From Flavobacterium cellulosilyticum (GTDB lineage Bacteria; Bacteroidota; Bacteroidia; Flavobacteriales; Flavobacteriaceae), in contig NZ_SMFK01000001.1 in the NCBI RefSeq assembly GCF_004349355.1, positions 434,001 through 498,000 on the forward strand: a stretch of 64,000 nt of DNA, written 5' to 3'. A model generated the notes under the pieces. It was not told the origin of the DNA. It ran no database searches and saw nothing but the letters and a program-made list of their open reading frames with translations. The translations under genes were made by a program, and so were the position numbers. This document shows positions 52,998 through 61,970 of this stretch, piece by piece. The stretch's first letter is position 1; each line of letters starts with the position of its first letter.

Positions 52998-54341
52998 ATG
53001 ACTACATTTTTAAAATTTACTAAAACAAAAAAAATACTGGCCATAGGAATGTTATTTCTTTTGAAATTAACACCTATGATGGCTCAAAAGCCAATAATTC
53101 AAACAAAATTTACAGCCGATCCTGCGCCAATGGTTCACAACGACACCATATTTCTTTATACCTCACACGATGAAGATGACGCTAAAGGTTTTAAAATGCT
53201 TGATTGGTTGCTTTATACATCAACTGATATGGTCAATTGGACGGATCATGGAGTGGTTGCTTCTTTAAAAAATTTCAGTTGGGCAAAACAAGATAATGGT
53301 GCATGGGCAGTGCAGTGTATTGAACGCAATGGTAAATTTTATCTCTATTGTCCTATGCATGGAGGTGGTATTGGGGTTTTAGTTTCTGATAGTCCTTATG
53401 GACCATTTAAAGATCCGATTGGAAAGAAATTAATTAATGACGATCACGTTTGGAATGACATTGATCCTACTCCATTTATTGATGATGATGGTCAAGCCTA
53501 TTTGTATTGGGGAAATCCAGATTTGTATTACGTGAAACTGAATGTAGATATGATTTCATACTCAGGTGAAATCGTAAAAGAACCTACAAAACCTAAAAAT
53601 TATCAAGAAGGTCCATGGGTTTGGAAAAGAAAAAACCATTATTATTTAGCTTATGCATCTACTTGTTGTCCAGAAGGAATAGGATATGCTATGAGTACTT
53701 CGGCTACTGGACCATGGCAATACAAAGGAATGATTATCAATTCCAATAAGAAATCAAATGGGAATCATCCTGGGATAATAGATTATAAAGGGAAGTCGTA
53801 CGTTTTTGGACATAATTATGAAATAAACAAAAGCCAGACCAGCACATTTTATGAAAGACGTTCTGTAGATGCTGAAACGATGGTGTATAACGAAGATGGT
53901 ACCATTCAAAATTATGATTTTTTTACAGAAAATGGACCAGAACAAATTGAATCATTCAATCCTTTTAGACGTGTTGAAGCAGAAACAATGGCTTGGAGCA
54001 AAGGTGTTAAATCTGATAAAATCAAAGAAACTGGAGTTTATCTTACTCAAATTCAAAACGGAGATTTCACACAAGTAAGAGGAGTTGATTTTGCAAAAGG
54101 AGCTACGAAAATCGAGATTATTGCCGCTACGTTAAACTCAGGTAATATTGAGATTCGTTTAGATAAAGAAGATGGTGTGCTTATTGGAACAGTAAAAATA
54201 GAAAATACTGGTGGATGGCAAAACTGGAAAACAGTCAAAAATAAAGTAAAAAAAGTAAGAGATGTACACGATTTGTTCTTTATTTTTAAAGGAGGACAAG
54301 GTGAATTATATAATTTTGATGCTTGGAAATTGATTAAATAA
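52998..54341 (+). CDS. GH43 with C-terminal CBM6 (copy 1)
   Basis: The start is ATG 52998 (signal region ending PMMAQ); an in-frame GTG 30 bases upstream was rejected. The 447 residues contain a propeller (about 33-320) with base Asp41 in TADPAP, Asp156 in NDIDPTPF and acid Glu204 in QEGPWVW. A CBM6 beta-sandwich (about 325-447) opens VEAETMAWSKGV and ends LYNFDAWKL. The family acts on arabinofuranose or xylose in arabinoxylan; CBM6 often binds xylan. It differs from the GH43 at 56297 in the loop with TCCPEG. The GH97 paralogue follows after 14 bases. Confidence 0.9.
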   Translation: MTTFLKFTKTKKILAIGMLFLLKLTPMMAQKPIIQTKFTADPAPMVHNDTIFLYTSHDEDDAKGFKMLDWLLYTSTDMVNWTDHGVVASLKNFSWAKQDNGAWAVQCIERNGKFYLYCPMHGGGIGVLVSDSPYGPFKDPIGKKLINDDHVWNDIDPTPFIDDDGQAYLYWGNPDLYYVKLNVDMISYSGEIVKEPTKPKNYQEGPWVWKRKNHYYLAYASTCCPEGIGYAMSTSATGPWQYKGMIINSNKKSNGNHPGIIDYKGKSYVFGHNYEINKSQTSTFYERRSVDAETMVYNEDGTIQNYDFFTENGPEQIESFNPFRRVEAETMAWSKGVKSDKIKETGVYLTQIQNGDFTQVRGVDFAKGATKIEIIAATLNSGNIEIRLDKEDGVLIGTVKIENTGGWQNWKTVKNKVKKVRDVHDLFFIFKGGQGELYNFDAWKLIK

Positions 54342-54355
54342 ATTAAAAAAAAGAT

Positions 54356-56290
54356 ATGAAAAAAATAATAATTTTATGCTGCTTTATAGTTTCAACGGCA
54401 GTTTTTTCGCAAAACACAGTGTCTGTTTCTAGTCCAAATGGAGAACTTACAGTACATGTTTTGGTTAAGGAGGGTAAACCAATGTATTCTGTTAGTTACA
54501 AAGGAGCAATTGTTTTAGAAAATTCTCCTTTAGGATTAATAACTAATGAAGGAGATTTTAGTACTAATATGAATTTTGTAAGTTCAACCACTGCCAAAGT
54601 AGACGAAACATACAATCAAATTAAAATTAAGCAATCAACAGTAAATTATCAAGCAAATACTTTAAATTGTTTATTCACGGGAGTTAAAGAACGTAAAGTT
54701 TCTATTTTATTTCAAGTAAGTAATAACAATATCGCTTTTAGATATGAATTACCTGCTTGGGGAGACACTAAAGTTTGTGTAATTTCAGAAGAAAAAACAG
54801 CTTATAAATTCGCTTCATCTACCACTACATTCCTTTCTTCGATGATGAGACCAATGACTGGGTTTGCTCGTACCGCTCCTAGTTATGAAAGCGGTTATGA
54901 AGCCGATTTACCATTGGATAAAACTAAATCTTCCGAAGGTTATGTATTTCCGGGACTTTTCCATTTAGGAGATAAAGCTTGGGTTTTATTATCAGAAACT
55001 GGAGTAAGTAGTTTATATACCGCCTCGCATTTGAGCAAGTTTAAAGATGGATTATTTACTGTAGAATATCCAAATCCGAAACAAAATAACGGTTTTGGGA
55101 GTTCGGGAGCACAAATAAGTCTTCCGGGCGTAACACCATGGAGAACGATTACTGTTGGCGAAACACTTAAGCCAATTGTTGAAACCACGATTCCTTTTGA
55201 TGTTGTCAAACCACTTTATAAAGCTTCCCAAGAATATAAAATGGGCCGTGGTTCTTGGAGTTGGATTGTTTGGCAAGACAATAGTATGAACTATGAAGAT
55301 CAAATAAAATATATTGATTTGGCTGCCGCTATGAAGTTCGAATATATCTTAATCGATGCGTGGTGGGATGATAGAATTGGCTATGAAAAAATGAAAGAAT
55401 TGATTCAATATGCCAAATCCAAAAACGTAGAGGTGTTCTTATGGTACAATTCAAATGGTACTGTTAATGATGCTTTTCAGACTCCTCTCAACAAAATGAA
55501 CACTTCTATTGCTCGAAAAAACGAGATGAAGTGGTTAAAAGAGGCTGGTGTTAAAGGATTGAAAGTAGATTTCTTTGGAGGTGACAAACAAGAAACGATG
55601 AAATTGTATGAAGATATTCTTTCAGACGCTAATGATTATGGCTTAATGATTATTTTTCACGGAGCTACCCTACCACGTGGTTGGGAAAAAATGTATCCAA
55701 ACTATGTAGGAAGTGAAGCCGTAATTGCTTCAGAAATGCTCATTTTTTCGCAAGATGTACGAGAAAAAGAAGCCTTTTTTGCTTCCTTGCATCCTTTTAT
55801 TCGAAATGCCGTCGGCAGTATGGAATTTGGAGGCGTATTATTGAATAAATACTTGAATAAAGGAAATCAAAAAGGACAAGAACGATTAACAACTGATGCT
55901 TTTCAATTGGCAACAGCAGTACTTTTTCAAAACCCTATTCAAATGTTCGGACTTACACCAAATAACCTACAAGATGTGCCGGCTTTTGAATTGGACTTTT
56001 TGAAGGATGTCCCAACTACTTGGGATGAAACCGTTTTTATTGATGGTTACCCAGGTAAGTACAGTGTAATTGCCCGTAGAAATGGAAAAAAGTGGTATGT
56101 CGTAGGTGTAAATGCCGAAAAAACAGCCAAAGTATTAAAACTTAAATTGCCAATGCTTGCTGGTCAAACTATCACTATGTATAATGATAAGGCTGATAAA
56201 GAAACTTATACAACAACTGTGAAAGTTTCTAAAAAAGGAGAATTGTCTATAACAATACAACCTAATGGAGGATTTGTATTAACAAACTAA
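54356..56290 (+). CDS. GH97 alpha-galactosidase-type glycosidase (copy 2)
   Basis: The 644 residues have a signal peptide (MKKIIILCCFIVSTAVFSQ) and the three-domain GH97 layout. GLKVDFFGGDKQ provides Asp405 as probable nucleophile and VGSEAVIASEM gives Glu454 as acid/base, again the retaining branch. It diverges clearly from copy 1 at 32657: here the barrel begins GRGSWSWIVWQDNS where copy 1 has KVSWNYWSSNHG, so the two probably act on different linkages or side-chain lengths. Flanked by two GH43-CBM6 genes with gaps of 14 and 6 bases, so it is certainly in the same transcript as these. Confidence 0.92.
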   Translation: MKKIIILCCFIVSTAVFSQNTVSVSSPNGELTVHVLVKEGKPMYSVSYKGAIVLENSPLGLITNEGDFSTNMNFVSSTTAKVDETYNQIKIKQSTVNYQANTLNCLFTGVKERKVSILFQVSNNNIAFRYELPAWGDTKVCVISEEKTAYKFASSTTTFLSSMMRPMTGFARTAPSYESGYEADLPLDKTKSSEGYVFPGLFHLGDKAWVLLSETGVSSLYTASHLSKFKDGLFTVEYPNPKQNNGFGSSGAQISLPGVTPWRTITVGETLKPIVETTIPFDVVKPLYKASQEYKMGRGSWSWIVWQDNSMNYEDQIKYIDLAAAMKFEYILIDAWWDDRIGYEKMKELIQYAKSKNVEVFLWYNSNGTVNDAFQTPLNKMNTSIARKNEMKWLKEAGVKGLKVDFFGGDKQETMKLYEDILSDANDYGLMIIFHGATLPRGWEKMYPNYVGSEAVIASEMLIFSQDVREKEAFFASLHPFIRNAVGSMEFGGVLLNKYLNKGNQKGQERLTTDAFQLATAVLFQNPIQMFGLTPNNLQDVPAFELDFLKDVPTTWDETVFIDGYPGKYSVIARRNGKKWYVVGVNAEKTAKVLKLKLPMLAGQTITMYNDKADKETYTTTVKVSKKGELSITIQPNGGFVLTN

Positions 56291-56296
56291 AACAAA

Positions 56297-57661
56297 ATGA
56301 AGCATCCTTATAAAATTGTAATTATACTAATAACCATTTTGAATTGCAGCATTGGAGAAGCTCAAAATCCTATTGTACAAACGAATTATACTGCCGATCC
56401 AGCTCCAATGGTTTTCAATGGTAAAGTATACCTGTACACCAGCCATGATGAAGATGAATCCACTTGGTTCACAATGAATGATTGGCGATTATATACCACA
56501 GAAGATATGGTCAATTGGACAGATCATGGAGCAGCATTATCCTATAAAGAGTTTAGTTGGGCAAAAATGAATGCTTGGGCTCCTCAATGCATTGAGCGAA
56601 AAGGTAAATTTTATATGTATGTGCCCAATACTACTCGAGATGGAAAAGGAGCTATAGGAGTTGCAGTTGCCGATAGTCCTTATGGACCATTCATTGATCC
56701 TTTAGGAAAACCTTTAATTTCTAATGGTAATGCCGATATAGATCCAACCGTTTTTATTGATGATGATGGTCAGGCTTATTTATTTTGGGGTAATCCAGTG
56801 TGCTATTATGTAAAGTTGAATGAAGATATGATTTCTTATGACGGAGAAATAAAGCAAATACCCAATACTACAGAAGCTTTTGGTAAACGTGAAGGAAAAG
56901 CCAATAATGAAAGACCAACAACGTATGAGGAAGGGCCTTGGATGTACAAACGCAATAGCTTGTATTATTTGTTTTTTGCCGCAGGACCAATATCGGAACA
57001 CATTGGTTATTCAACCAGTAAAAATATAGAAGGACCATGGACATATAAAGGAATTGTGATGCCTACACAAGGAGGGTCTTTTACAAATCATCCTGGTATA
57101 ATTGATTTTAAAGGGAAAAGCTATTTTTTCTATCACAATGCTGCTTTGCCTGGCGGTAGTGGTTTTACCCGTTCTGTATGTGTAGAAGAACTTAAGTTTA
57201 ATAAGGATGGGACAATTGTCCAGATGAATATGACCGAAGGAATCAAGCAGAGTTTAAATCCTTTAAATCCTTATGCCAAAACAGAGGCGGAAACTATTGC
57301 TTGGTCTGAAGGAGTAAAATCAATGAAAAATGATGTAGTGGGTAACTTTATTACTGCCAAATACGATAACGCATATACCAAAGTAAAAGAGGTAGATTTC
57401 CGTAAGAAAGGTGCTTCAAAATTTACAGCACGAATTGGCACCACTCATAACGGAAATGTGTCTATGGAGATTCGATTAGATAGCAGGGATGGAGAACTTC
57501 TAGGAACTGTTAGAGTACCAATGACAGGAGGAAATGACAGATGGGCAGTACAAACAATTGATATTAAAAAAGTATCAGGAATTCATGATTTGTATTTTAT
57601 TTTCAAAGGAAAAGCGGCGAGTCAGATTTTGTACTTTGATTATTGGATGTTTTCGAAATAG
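56297..57661 (+). CDS. GH43 with C-terminal CBM6 (copy 2)
   Basis: The 454 residues have a signal peptide (ending GEAQN, about 22). The propeller has base Asp34 in TADPAP, Asp149 in ADIDPTVF and acid Glu212 in EEGPWMY. It has the longer loop around residues 185-205 ([15 protein letters not shown]) absent from the copy at 52998. The CBM6 domain covers about 330-454 ([12 protein letters not shown] ... LYFDYWMF). Same arabinoxylan-type role as copy 1, probably with different position specificity. The following gap of 131 bases contains the LacI-like palindrome at 57683. Confidence 0.9.
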   Translation: MKHPYKIVIILITILNCSIGEAQNPIVQTNYTADPAPMVFNGKVYLYTSHDEDESTWFTMNDWRLYTTEDMVNWTDHGAALSYKEFSWAKMNAWAPQCIERKGKFYMYVPNTTRDGKGAIGVAVADSPYGPFIDPLGKPLISNGNADIDPTVFIDDDGQAYLFWGNPVCYYVKLNEDMISYDGEIKQIPNTTEAFGKREGKANNERPTTYEEGPWMYKRNSLYYLFFAAGPISEHIGYSTSKNIEGPWTYKGIVMPTQGGSFTNHPGIIDFKGKSYFFYHNAALPGGSGFTRSVCVEELKFNKDGTIVQMNMTEGIKQSLNPLNPYAKTEAETIAWSEGVKSMKNDVVGNFITAKYDNAYTKVKEVDFRKKGASKFTARIGTTHNGNVSMEIRLDSRDGELLGTVRVPMTGGNDRWAVQTIDIKKVSGIHDLYFIFKGKAASQILYFDYWMFSK

Positions 57662-57682
57662 AATATTTTTTAAATAAAAAAA

Positions 57683-57692
57683 CAATCGGTTG
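57683..57692. promoter_or_regulatory. second copy of the LacI-operator-like palindrome (CAATCGGTTG)
   Basis: The exact reverse complement of the 10 bases at 23385-23394 lies in the 131-base gap before the GH43 gene at 57793, where neighbouring gaps are mostly 6-22 bases. A TTG lies at its end but no TAnnTTTG follows at standard spacing. A shared regulator is inferred, not shown. Confidence 0.4.
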
Positions 57693-57792
57693 CTTGAAAA
57701 AGCTTAGATTTAAAACCTAAAAAAAAACACTTAGAATAAATAAAACAATAAAAAAAATAACCAATAAAAATTAACAATTAATATTTAATGTA

Positions 57793-59526
57793 ATGAAAAA
57801 CACAAAAGCAATTCTATTTTTAATAATAACTTTGTTCTCCTTTTCGGGAATTAAAAGTCAAAACAAAGTGAAAAATAATGCTCCATTATTTTCTAATTTC
57901 ACATATCAAGGAGATGATCAGGTTTATAAAGATAATCCATTAAAATCAGACGAATTCTATACTCCAATTTTACAAGGATGTTACCCAGATCCAGCTATTA
58001 CAAGAAAAGGAGATGATTATTATATGGTTTGTTCCTCGTTTGCAATGTTTCCAGGAGTACCTGTTTTTCACTCTAAGGATTTAGTAAACTGGACTGATTT
58101 GGGAGGAGTATTAAATGATGTTACTCAATTCAATCCGCATGATACTGGTATTAGTCAAGGAGTTTATGCACCTGGTATTACTTACAATCCTCATAATGAT
58201 ACTTTTTATATGATTGTAACAGCCTTTTCAGGCGGATTGAATAATATTATTGTAAAAACAAAAGATCCTAAAAAAGGTTGGGGAAATCCTATTAAACTTG
58301 ATTTTGGAGGTATCGATCCTGCTATTTTCTTTGATGATAATGGTAAAGCTTATATTGTGCATAATGATGCTCCTGATAATGGAAAAGAGCGTTACAATGG
58401 CCACCGTGTGATTAAAATGTGGGAATATGATGTTGAAAAAGATAAAATAATTCCTGGAACAGACAAGATTATTGTTGATGGAGGAGTTGACCCTACTAAA
58501 AACCCAATTTGGATTGAAGCACCACATCTTTACAAAAAAGACGGAAAATATTTTTTAATGTGTGCCGAAGGAGGTACAGGAGGCAATCATACCGAAGTTA
58601 TTTTTAAAAGTGATAGCCCTAAAGGACCATTTATTCCTGCATCAAACAATCCTATTTTAACGCAAAAATATTTTGGAAGAGACAGAAAAAACAAAGTAGA
58701 TTGGGCTGGTCACGCTGACTTAGTTAAAGTTTCTGGAGACAAATACTATGGTGTTTTCTTAGCGGTTAGACCAAACGAAAAAAACAGAGTGAATACAGGT
58801 CGTGAAACATTCATTTTACCCGTAGATTGGTCTGGAGAATTTCCAGTTTTTGAAAATGGGTTAATTCCATTAGAGCCAAAATTGAAAATGCCACAAGGAT
58901 CTACTGAAAACAAAACAGGAAAGGAAGGTTTCTTCCCTAATGGAAATTTTACTTTCAATGATAATTTTACATCAAGTAAATTGGATTACCGTTGGATTGG
59001 TCTAAGAGGACCTCGTGAACAATTTATCTCAACTTCAAAAAAAGGATTGACTATTACTCCTTTTGAAACTAACATTAAAGAGTTGAAGCCAACCTCTACC
59101 CTATTCTATCGTCAACAACACAATAGTTTTTCTTATACAACTACAATAGAATACAAACCAAAATCAGATAAAGATTTGGCAGGTGTTGTAGCCCTACAAA
59201 ATGAAGGCTCTAATTATGTTTTTGGAATTACAATGAAGGACAAAGATTATTATGTGATTTTACAGAAAAATCAAAAAGTAAGAAGAGATCCAGTAACTTC
59301 AACAATTGTAGCGAGTACAAAAATCGATCTTAAGAAACCCGTACAATTGCAAATAAAAGCCAAAGGAGATGAATACACATTTAGCTATTCTCTTAACGGA
59401 GTTGATTTTGTTAGTGTTGGAGGTCCTGTTTCTGGTGATATCTTATCTACAGATGTTGCAGGTGGTTTTACTGGTTGTTTGTTAGGATTGTATGCTACAT
59501 CAGCAAATGATGCTCGACCTGAATAG
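57793..59526 (+). CDS. GH43 xylosidase/arabinofuranosidase with C-terminal beta-sandwich
   Basis: The 577 residues have a signal peptide (about 1-22, ending IKSQN). A GH43 propeller (about 50-365) has GCYPDPAITRKGDDYYM with the base Asp, GGIDPAIFFDD with the modulating Asp, and WIEAPHLYKKDGKYFLM with the acid Glu. A C-terminal sandwich (about 385-575) carries the aromatic patch of xylosidase-type GH43s. It belongs to a different GH43 branch from the three TADPAP proteins. Possible activities are beta-xylosidase or double-substituted-xylose arabinofuranosidase. It begins the last transcription segment visible and is followed by GH31 after 21 bases. Confidence 0.9.
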   Translation: MKNTKAILFLIITLFSFSGIKSQNKVKNNAPLFSNFTYQGDDQVYKDNPLKSDEFYTPILQGCYPDPAITRKGDDYYMVCSSFAMFPGVPVFHSKDLVNWTDLGGVLNDVTQFNPHDTGISQGVYAPGITYNPHNDTFYMIVTAFSGGLNNIIVKTKDPKKGWGNPIKLDFGGIDPAIFFDDNGKAYIVHNDAPDNGKERYNGHRVIKMWEYDVEKDKIIPGTDKIIVDGGVDPTKNPIWIEAPHLYKKDGKYFLMCAEGGTGGNHTEVIFKSDSPKGPFIPASNNPILTQKYFGRDRKNKVDWAGHADLVKVSGDKYYGVFLAVRPNEKNRVNTGRETFILPVDWSGEFPVFENGLIPLEPKLKMPQGSTENKTGKEGFFPNGNFTFNDNFTSSKLDYRWIGLRGPREQFISTSKKGLTITPFETNIKELKPTSTLFYRQQHNSFSYTTTIEYKPKSDKDLAGVVALQNEGSNYVFGITMKDKDYYVILQKNQKVRRDPVTSTIVASTKIDLKKPVQLQIKAKGDEYTFSYSLNGVDFVSVGGPVSGDILSTDVAGGFTGCLLGLYATSANDARPE

Positions 59527-59547
59527 AAACACTATAAATTTTAACTT

Positions 59548-61950
59548 ATGAAAAACATTTATTGGACAGGTATTTTTTTATTGTTTTTTGCAGTTTGTTC
59601 TGCAAACAATGACATACGTACAGATAATGGAATTAAGGCAGAAATAAATAATACAACTGTAGAAATTCAATTTCTTTCCTCCAAAATTGTTAGAATTTTA
59701 AAATATCCTAAAAATACCATTTTGGATAAAAAAAGTTTATCGGTTATTAAAATACCAGAAAAACTTAATTTAAAATTTACTAATGATGATAATTTTTATA
59801 TAGTTAGCAGTAATAATTTAAAAGTAAAACTCGATCGAAAAACAGCTACAGTAAGTTTCTTTGATTTAAATGAAAAATCTTTTTTTCCAGAAAAGAAAGA
59901 AGCTTTTGAGTTTTTACCAACCAATGATGCTGGAGAAAAAACATTTGCGGTGAGTCAATCCTTTCAATTAGAACAAGACGAAGCAATTTATGGACTTGGG
60001 ATTCTTCAAAATAGGAAAATGTCTCAAAGAAATCAAAAAGTTCGAATGATTCAAGGCAATACCGATGACTATGTGCCTTTTTTTCAATCGATAAAAGGAT
60101 ACGGTCTTTTTTGGGATAATTATTCGCCAACCACTTTTGAAGATAATACTAACGGAACTACTTTTCGTTCTGATGTAGGGAATTGTATCGATTACTATTT
60201 TATGCTCGGAGGAAATGCCGACGGCGTTATCGCCCAGATGAGAGAACTTACCGGACAAGCACCTATGTTTCCTTTGTGGACATTTGGTTTTTGGCAAAGT
60301 AAGGAACGTTACAAAAGCCAAGAGGAGGCTGTAGATGTGGTTAAAAAATATCGTGAATTGCAAGTTCCTTTAGACGGAATTATTCAAGATTGGCAGTATT
60401 GGGGAGATAATTATCATTGGAATGGAATGGAATTTTTAAACCCAGAATTTCCTAATCCACAAAAATTTGTAGATGATGTTCATAATCTAAATGCCCATTT
60501 AATAATATCTATTTGGTCTTCATTTGGACCTGAAACAAAACCCTATAAAGAATTGAAATCCAAAGGCATGTTGATGGATTTTGCCACTTGGCCTCTGTCT
60601 GGGAAAGATGTTTGGCCACCAGATATGAATTTCCCTTCAGGAGTTATGGTATATGATGCTTATAATCCTGAAGCAAGAAATATCTATTGGAAATACCTCA
60701 GCAAAGGTCTTTTTTCTTTAGGAATTGATGGATGGTGGATGGATTCTACAGAACCCGATCATTTAAATCAACAAGATAAAGATTTTGATAATAAAACGTT
60801 TTTAGGTTCTTTTAGAAAAGTGCGTAATGCTTATCCGCTAATGACTGTGGGTGGCGTTTATGATCACCAGCGTAAAACTTCTTCGGACAAACGTGTTTTT
60901 ATACTGACTCGTTCTGCTTTTGCGGGGCAACAAAGCAAAGGAGCTAACACTTGGTCTGGAGATGTTACCGCATCTTGGGATGCTCTTAAAGATCAAATTC
61001 CAGCAGGTCTTAACTTTTCTATGACTGGTATTCCGTATTGGAATAGTGATATTGGAGGTTTCTTTTTGAATAAGTTTCCAAAAAAATTACAAGATCCAAA
61101 TTATACCGAATTGTATACGCGTTGGTTACAATTTGGGACTTTTTGTCCAATGATGCGTTCTCACGGAGCCGATGCACCTCGTGAAATATATCAATTTGGC
61201 AAAAAAGGAGAGGTAGTTTATGATGCCATCGAGAAATTTATCAACCTGCGTTATAGTTTATTGCCTTATATCTACTCAACTTCTCACGACGTTACAGCAA
61301 ATCAATCCAGTATGATGAGAGCGATGGTAATGGATTTTCCTTTGGATGAAAAAACACACGACATCAACAATCAATTTATGTTTGGTAAATCGATTATGGT
61401 AATTCCAGTTACAGATGCGATGTACACTAAAGACGAGGTTTCCAACGGTACTACTACAAAAGTACGAGATCTTACTACGATAAAATCGACAGCGGTGTAT
61501 TTGCCTGAAAACACGATTTGGTATGATTTCTGGACCAATAAAAAATTCGAAGGTGGACAAACGATTAGTAAAGAAACGCCAATGGATATTATACCACTTT
61601 ATGTAAAAGGCGGTGCTATCATTCCGATTGGTCCAAAAGTACAATACGCTGAAGAAAAAAAATGGGACAATTTAGAAATTCGTGTATATACAGGAAAAGA
61701 CGGAAGTTTTGAATTATATGAAGATGAAAATGACAACTATAATTATGAAAAAGGAGCTTCTTCTTCAATTAAATTCACTTGGGATGAAGCTACAAAAAAG
61801 CTTTCTATAGCCCAAAGAAAAGGTACATTTGATGGAATGTTAGAAAGTAGAAACTTCAAAATTGTTTTTATTAGTTCGGAAAAAAATCAGCTAATTAAAA
61901 CCATTAATTACAAAGGACAAGATATAAAAATAGTTGCTACTGATAAATAG
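59548..61950 (+). CDS. GH31 alpha-xylosidase-like enzyme (copy 2)
   Basis: The 800 residues have a signal peptide (ending VCSAN, about 20), the N-terminal beta domain without the PA14-like insert of copy 1, and a (beta/alpha)8 barrel opening WTFGFWQSKERY. Nucleophile Asp399 is in GWWMDSTEPD and acid/base Asp472 in WSGDVTASW, followed by IPYWNSDIGGFF. KERY plus IQDWQYWG is typical of alpha-xylosidase-type GH31. A predicted role is removal of alpha-xylose side groups; alpha-glucosidase is the main alternative. It lies just before the GH127/146 gene (20 bases). Confidence 0.92.
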   Translation: MKNIYWTGIFLLFFAVCSANNDIRTDNGIKAEINNTTVEIQFLSSKIVRILKYPKNTILDKKSLSVIKIPEKLNLKFTNDDNFYIVSSNNLKVKLDRKTATVSFFDLNEKSFFPEKKEAFEFLPTNDAGEKTFAVSQSFQLEQDEAIYGLGILQNRKMSQRNQKVRMIQGNTDDYVPFFQSIKGYGLFWDNYSPTTFEDNTNGTTFRSDVGNCIDYYFMLGGNADGVIAQMRELTGQAPMFPLWTFGFWQSKERYKSQEEAVDVVKKYRELQVPLDGIIQDWQYWGDNYHWNGMEFLNPEFPNPQKFVDDVHNLNAHLIISIWSSFGPETKPYKELKSKGMLMDFATWPLSGKDVWPPDMNFPSGVMVYDAYNPEARNIYWKYLSKGLFSLGIDGWWMDSTEPDHLNQQDKDFDNKTFLGSFRKVRNAYPLMTVGGVYDHQRKTSSDKRVFILTRSAFAGQQSKGANTWSGDVTASWDALKDQIPAGLNFSMTGIPYWNSDIGGFFLNKFPKKLQDPNYTELYTRWLQFGTFCPMMRSHGADAPREIYQFGKKGEVVYDAIEKFINLRYSLLPYIYSTSHDVTANQSSMMRAMVMDFPLDEKTHDINNQFMFGKSIMVIPVTDAMYTKDEVSNGTTTKVRDLTTIKSTAVYLPENTIWYDFWTNKKFEGGQTISKETPMDIIPLYVKGGAIIPIGPKVQYAEEKKWDNLEIRVYTGKDGSFELYEDENDNYNYEKGASSSIKFTWDEATKKLSIAQRKGTFDGMLESRNFKIVFISSEKNQLIKTINYKGQDIKIVATDK

Positions 61951-61970
61951 CTAACCAAAAAATTGATAGA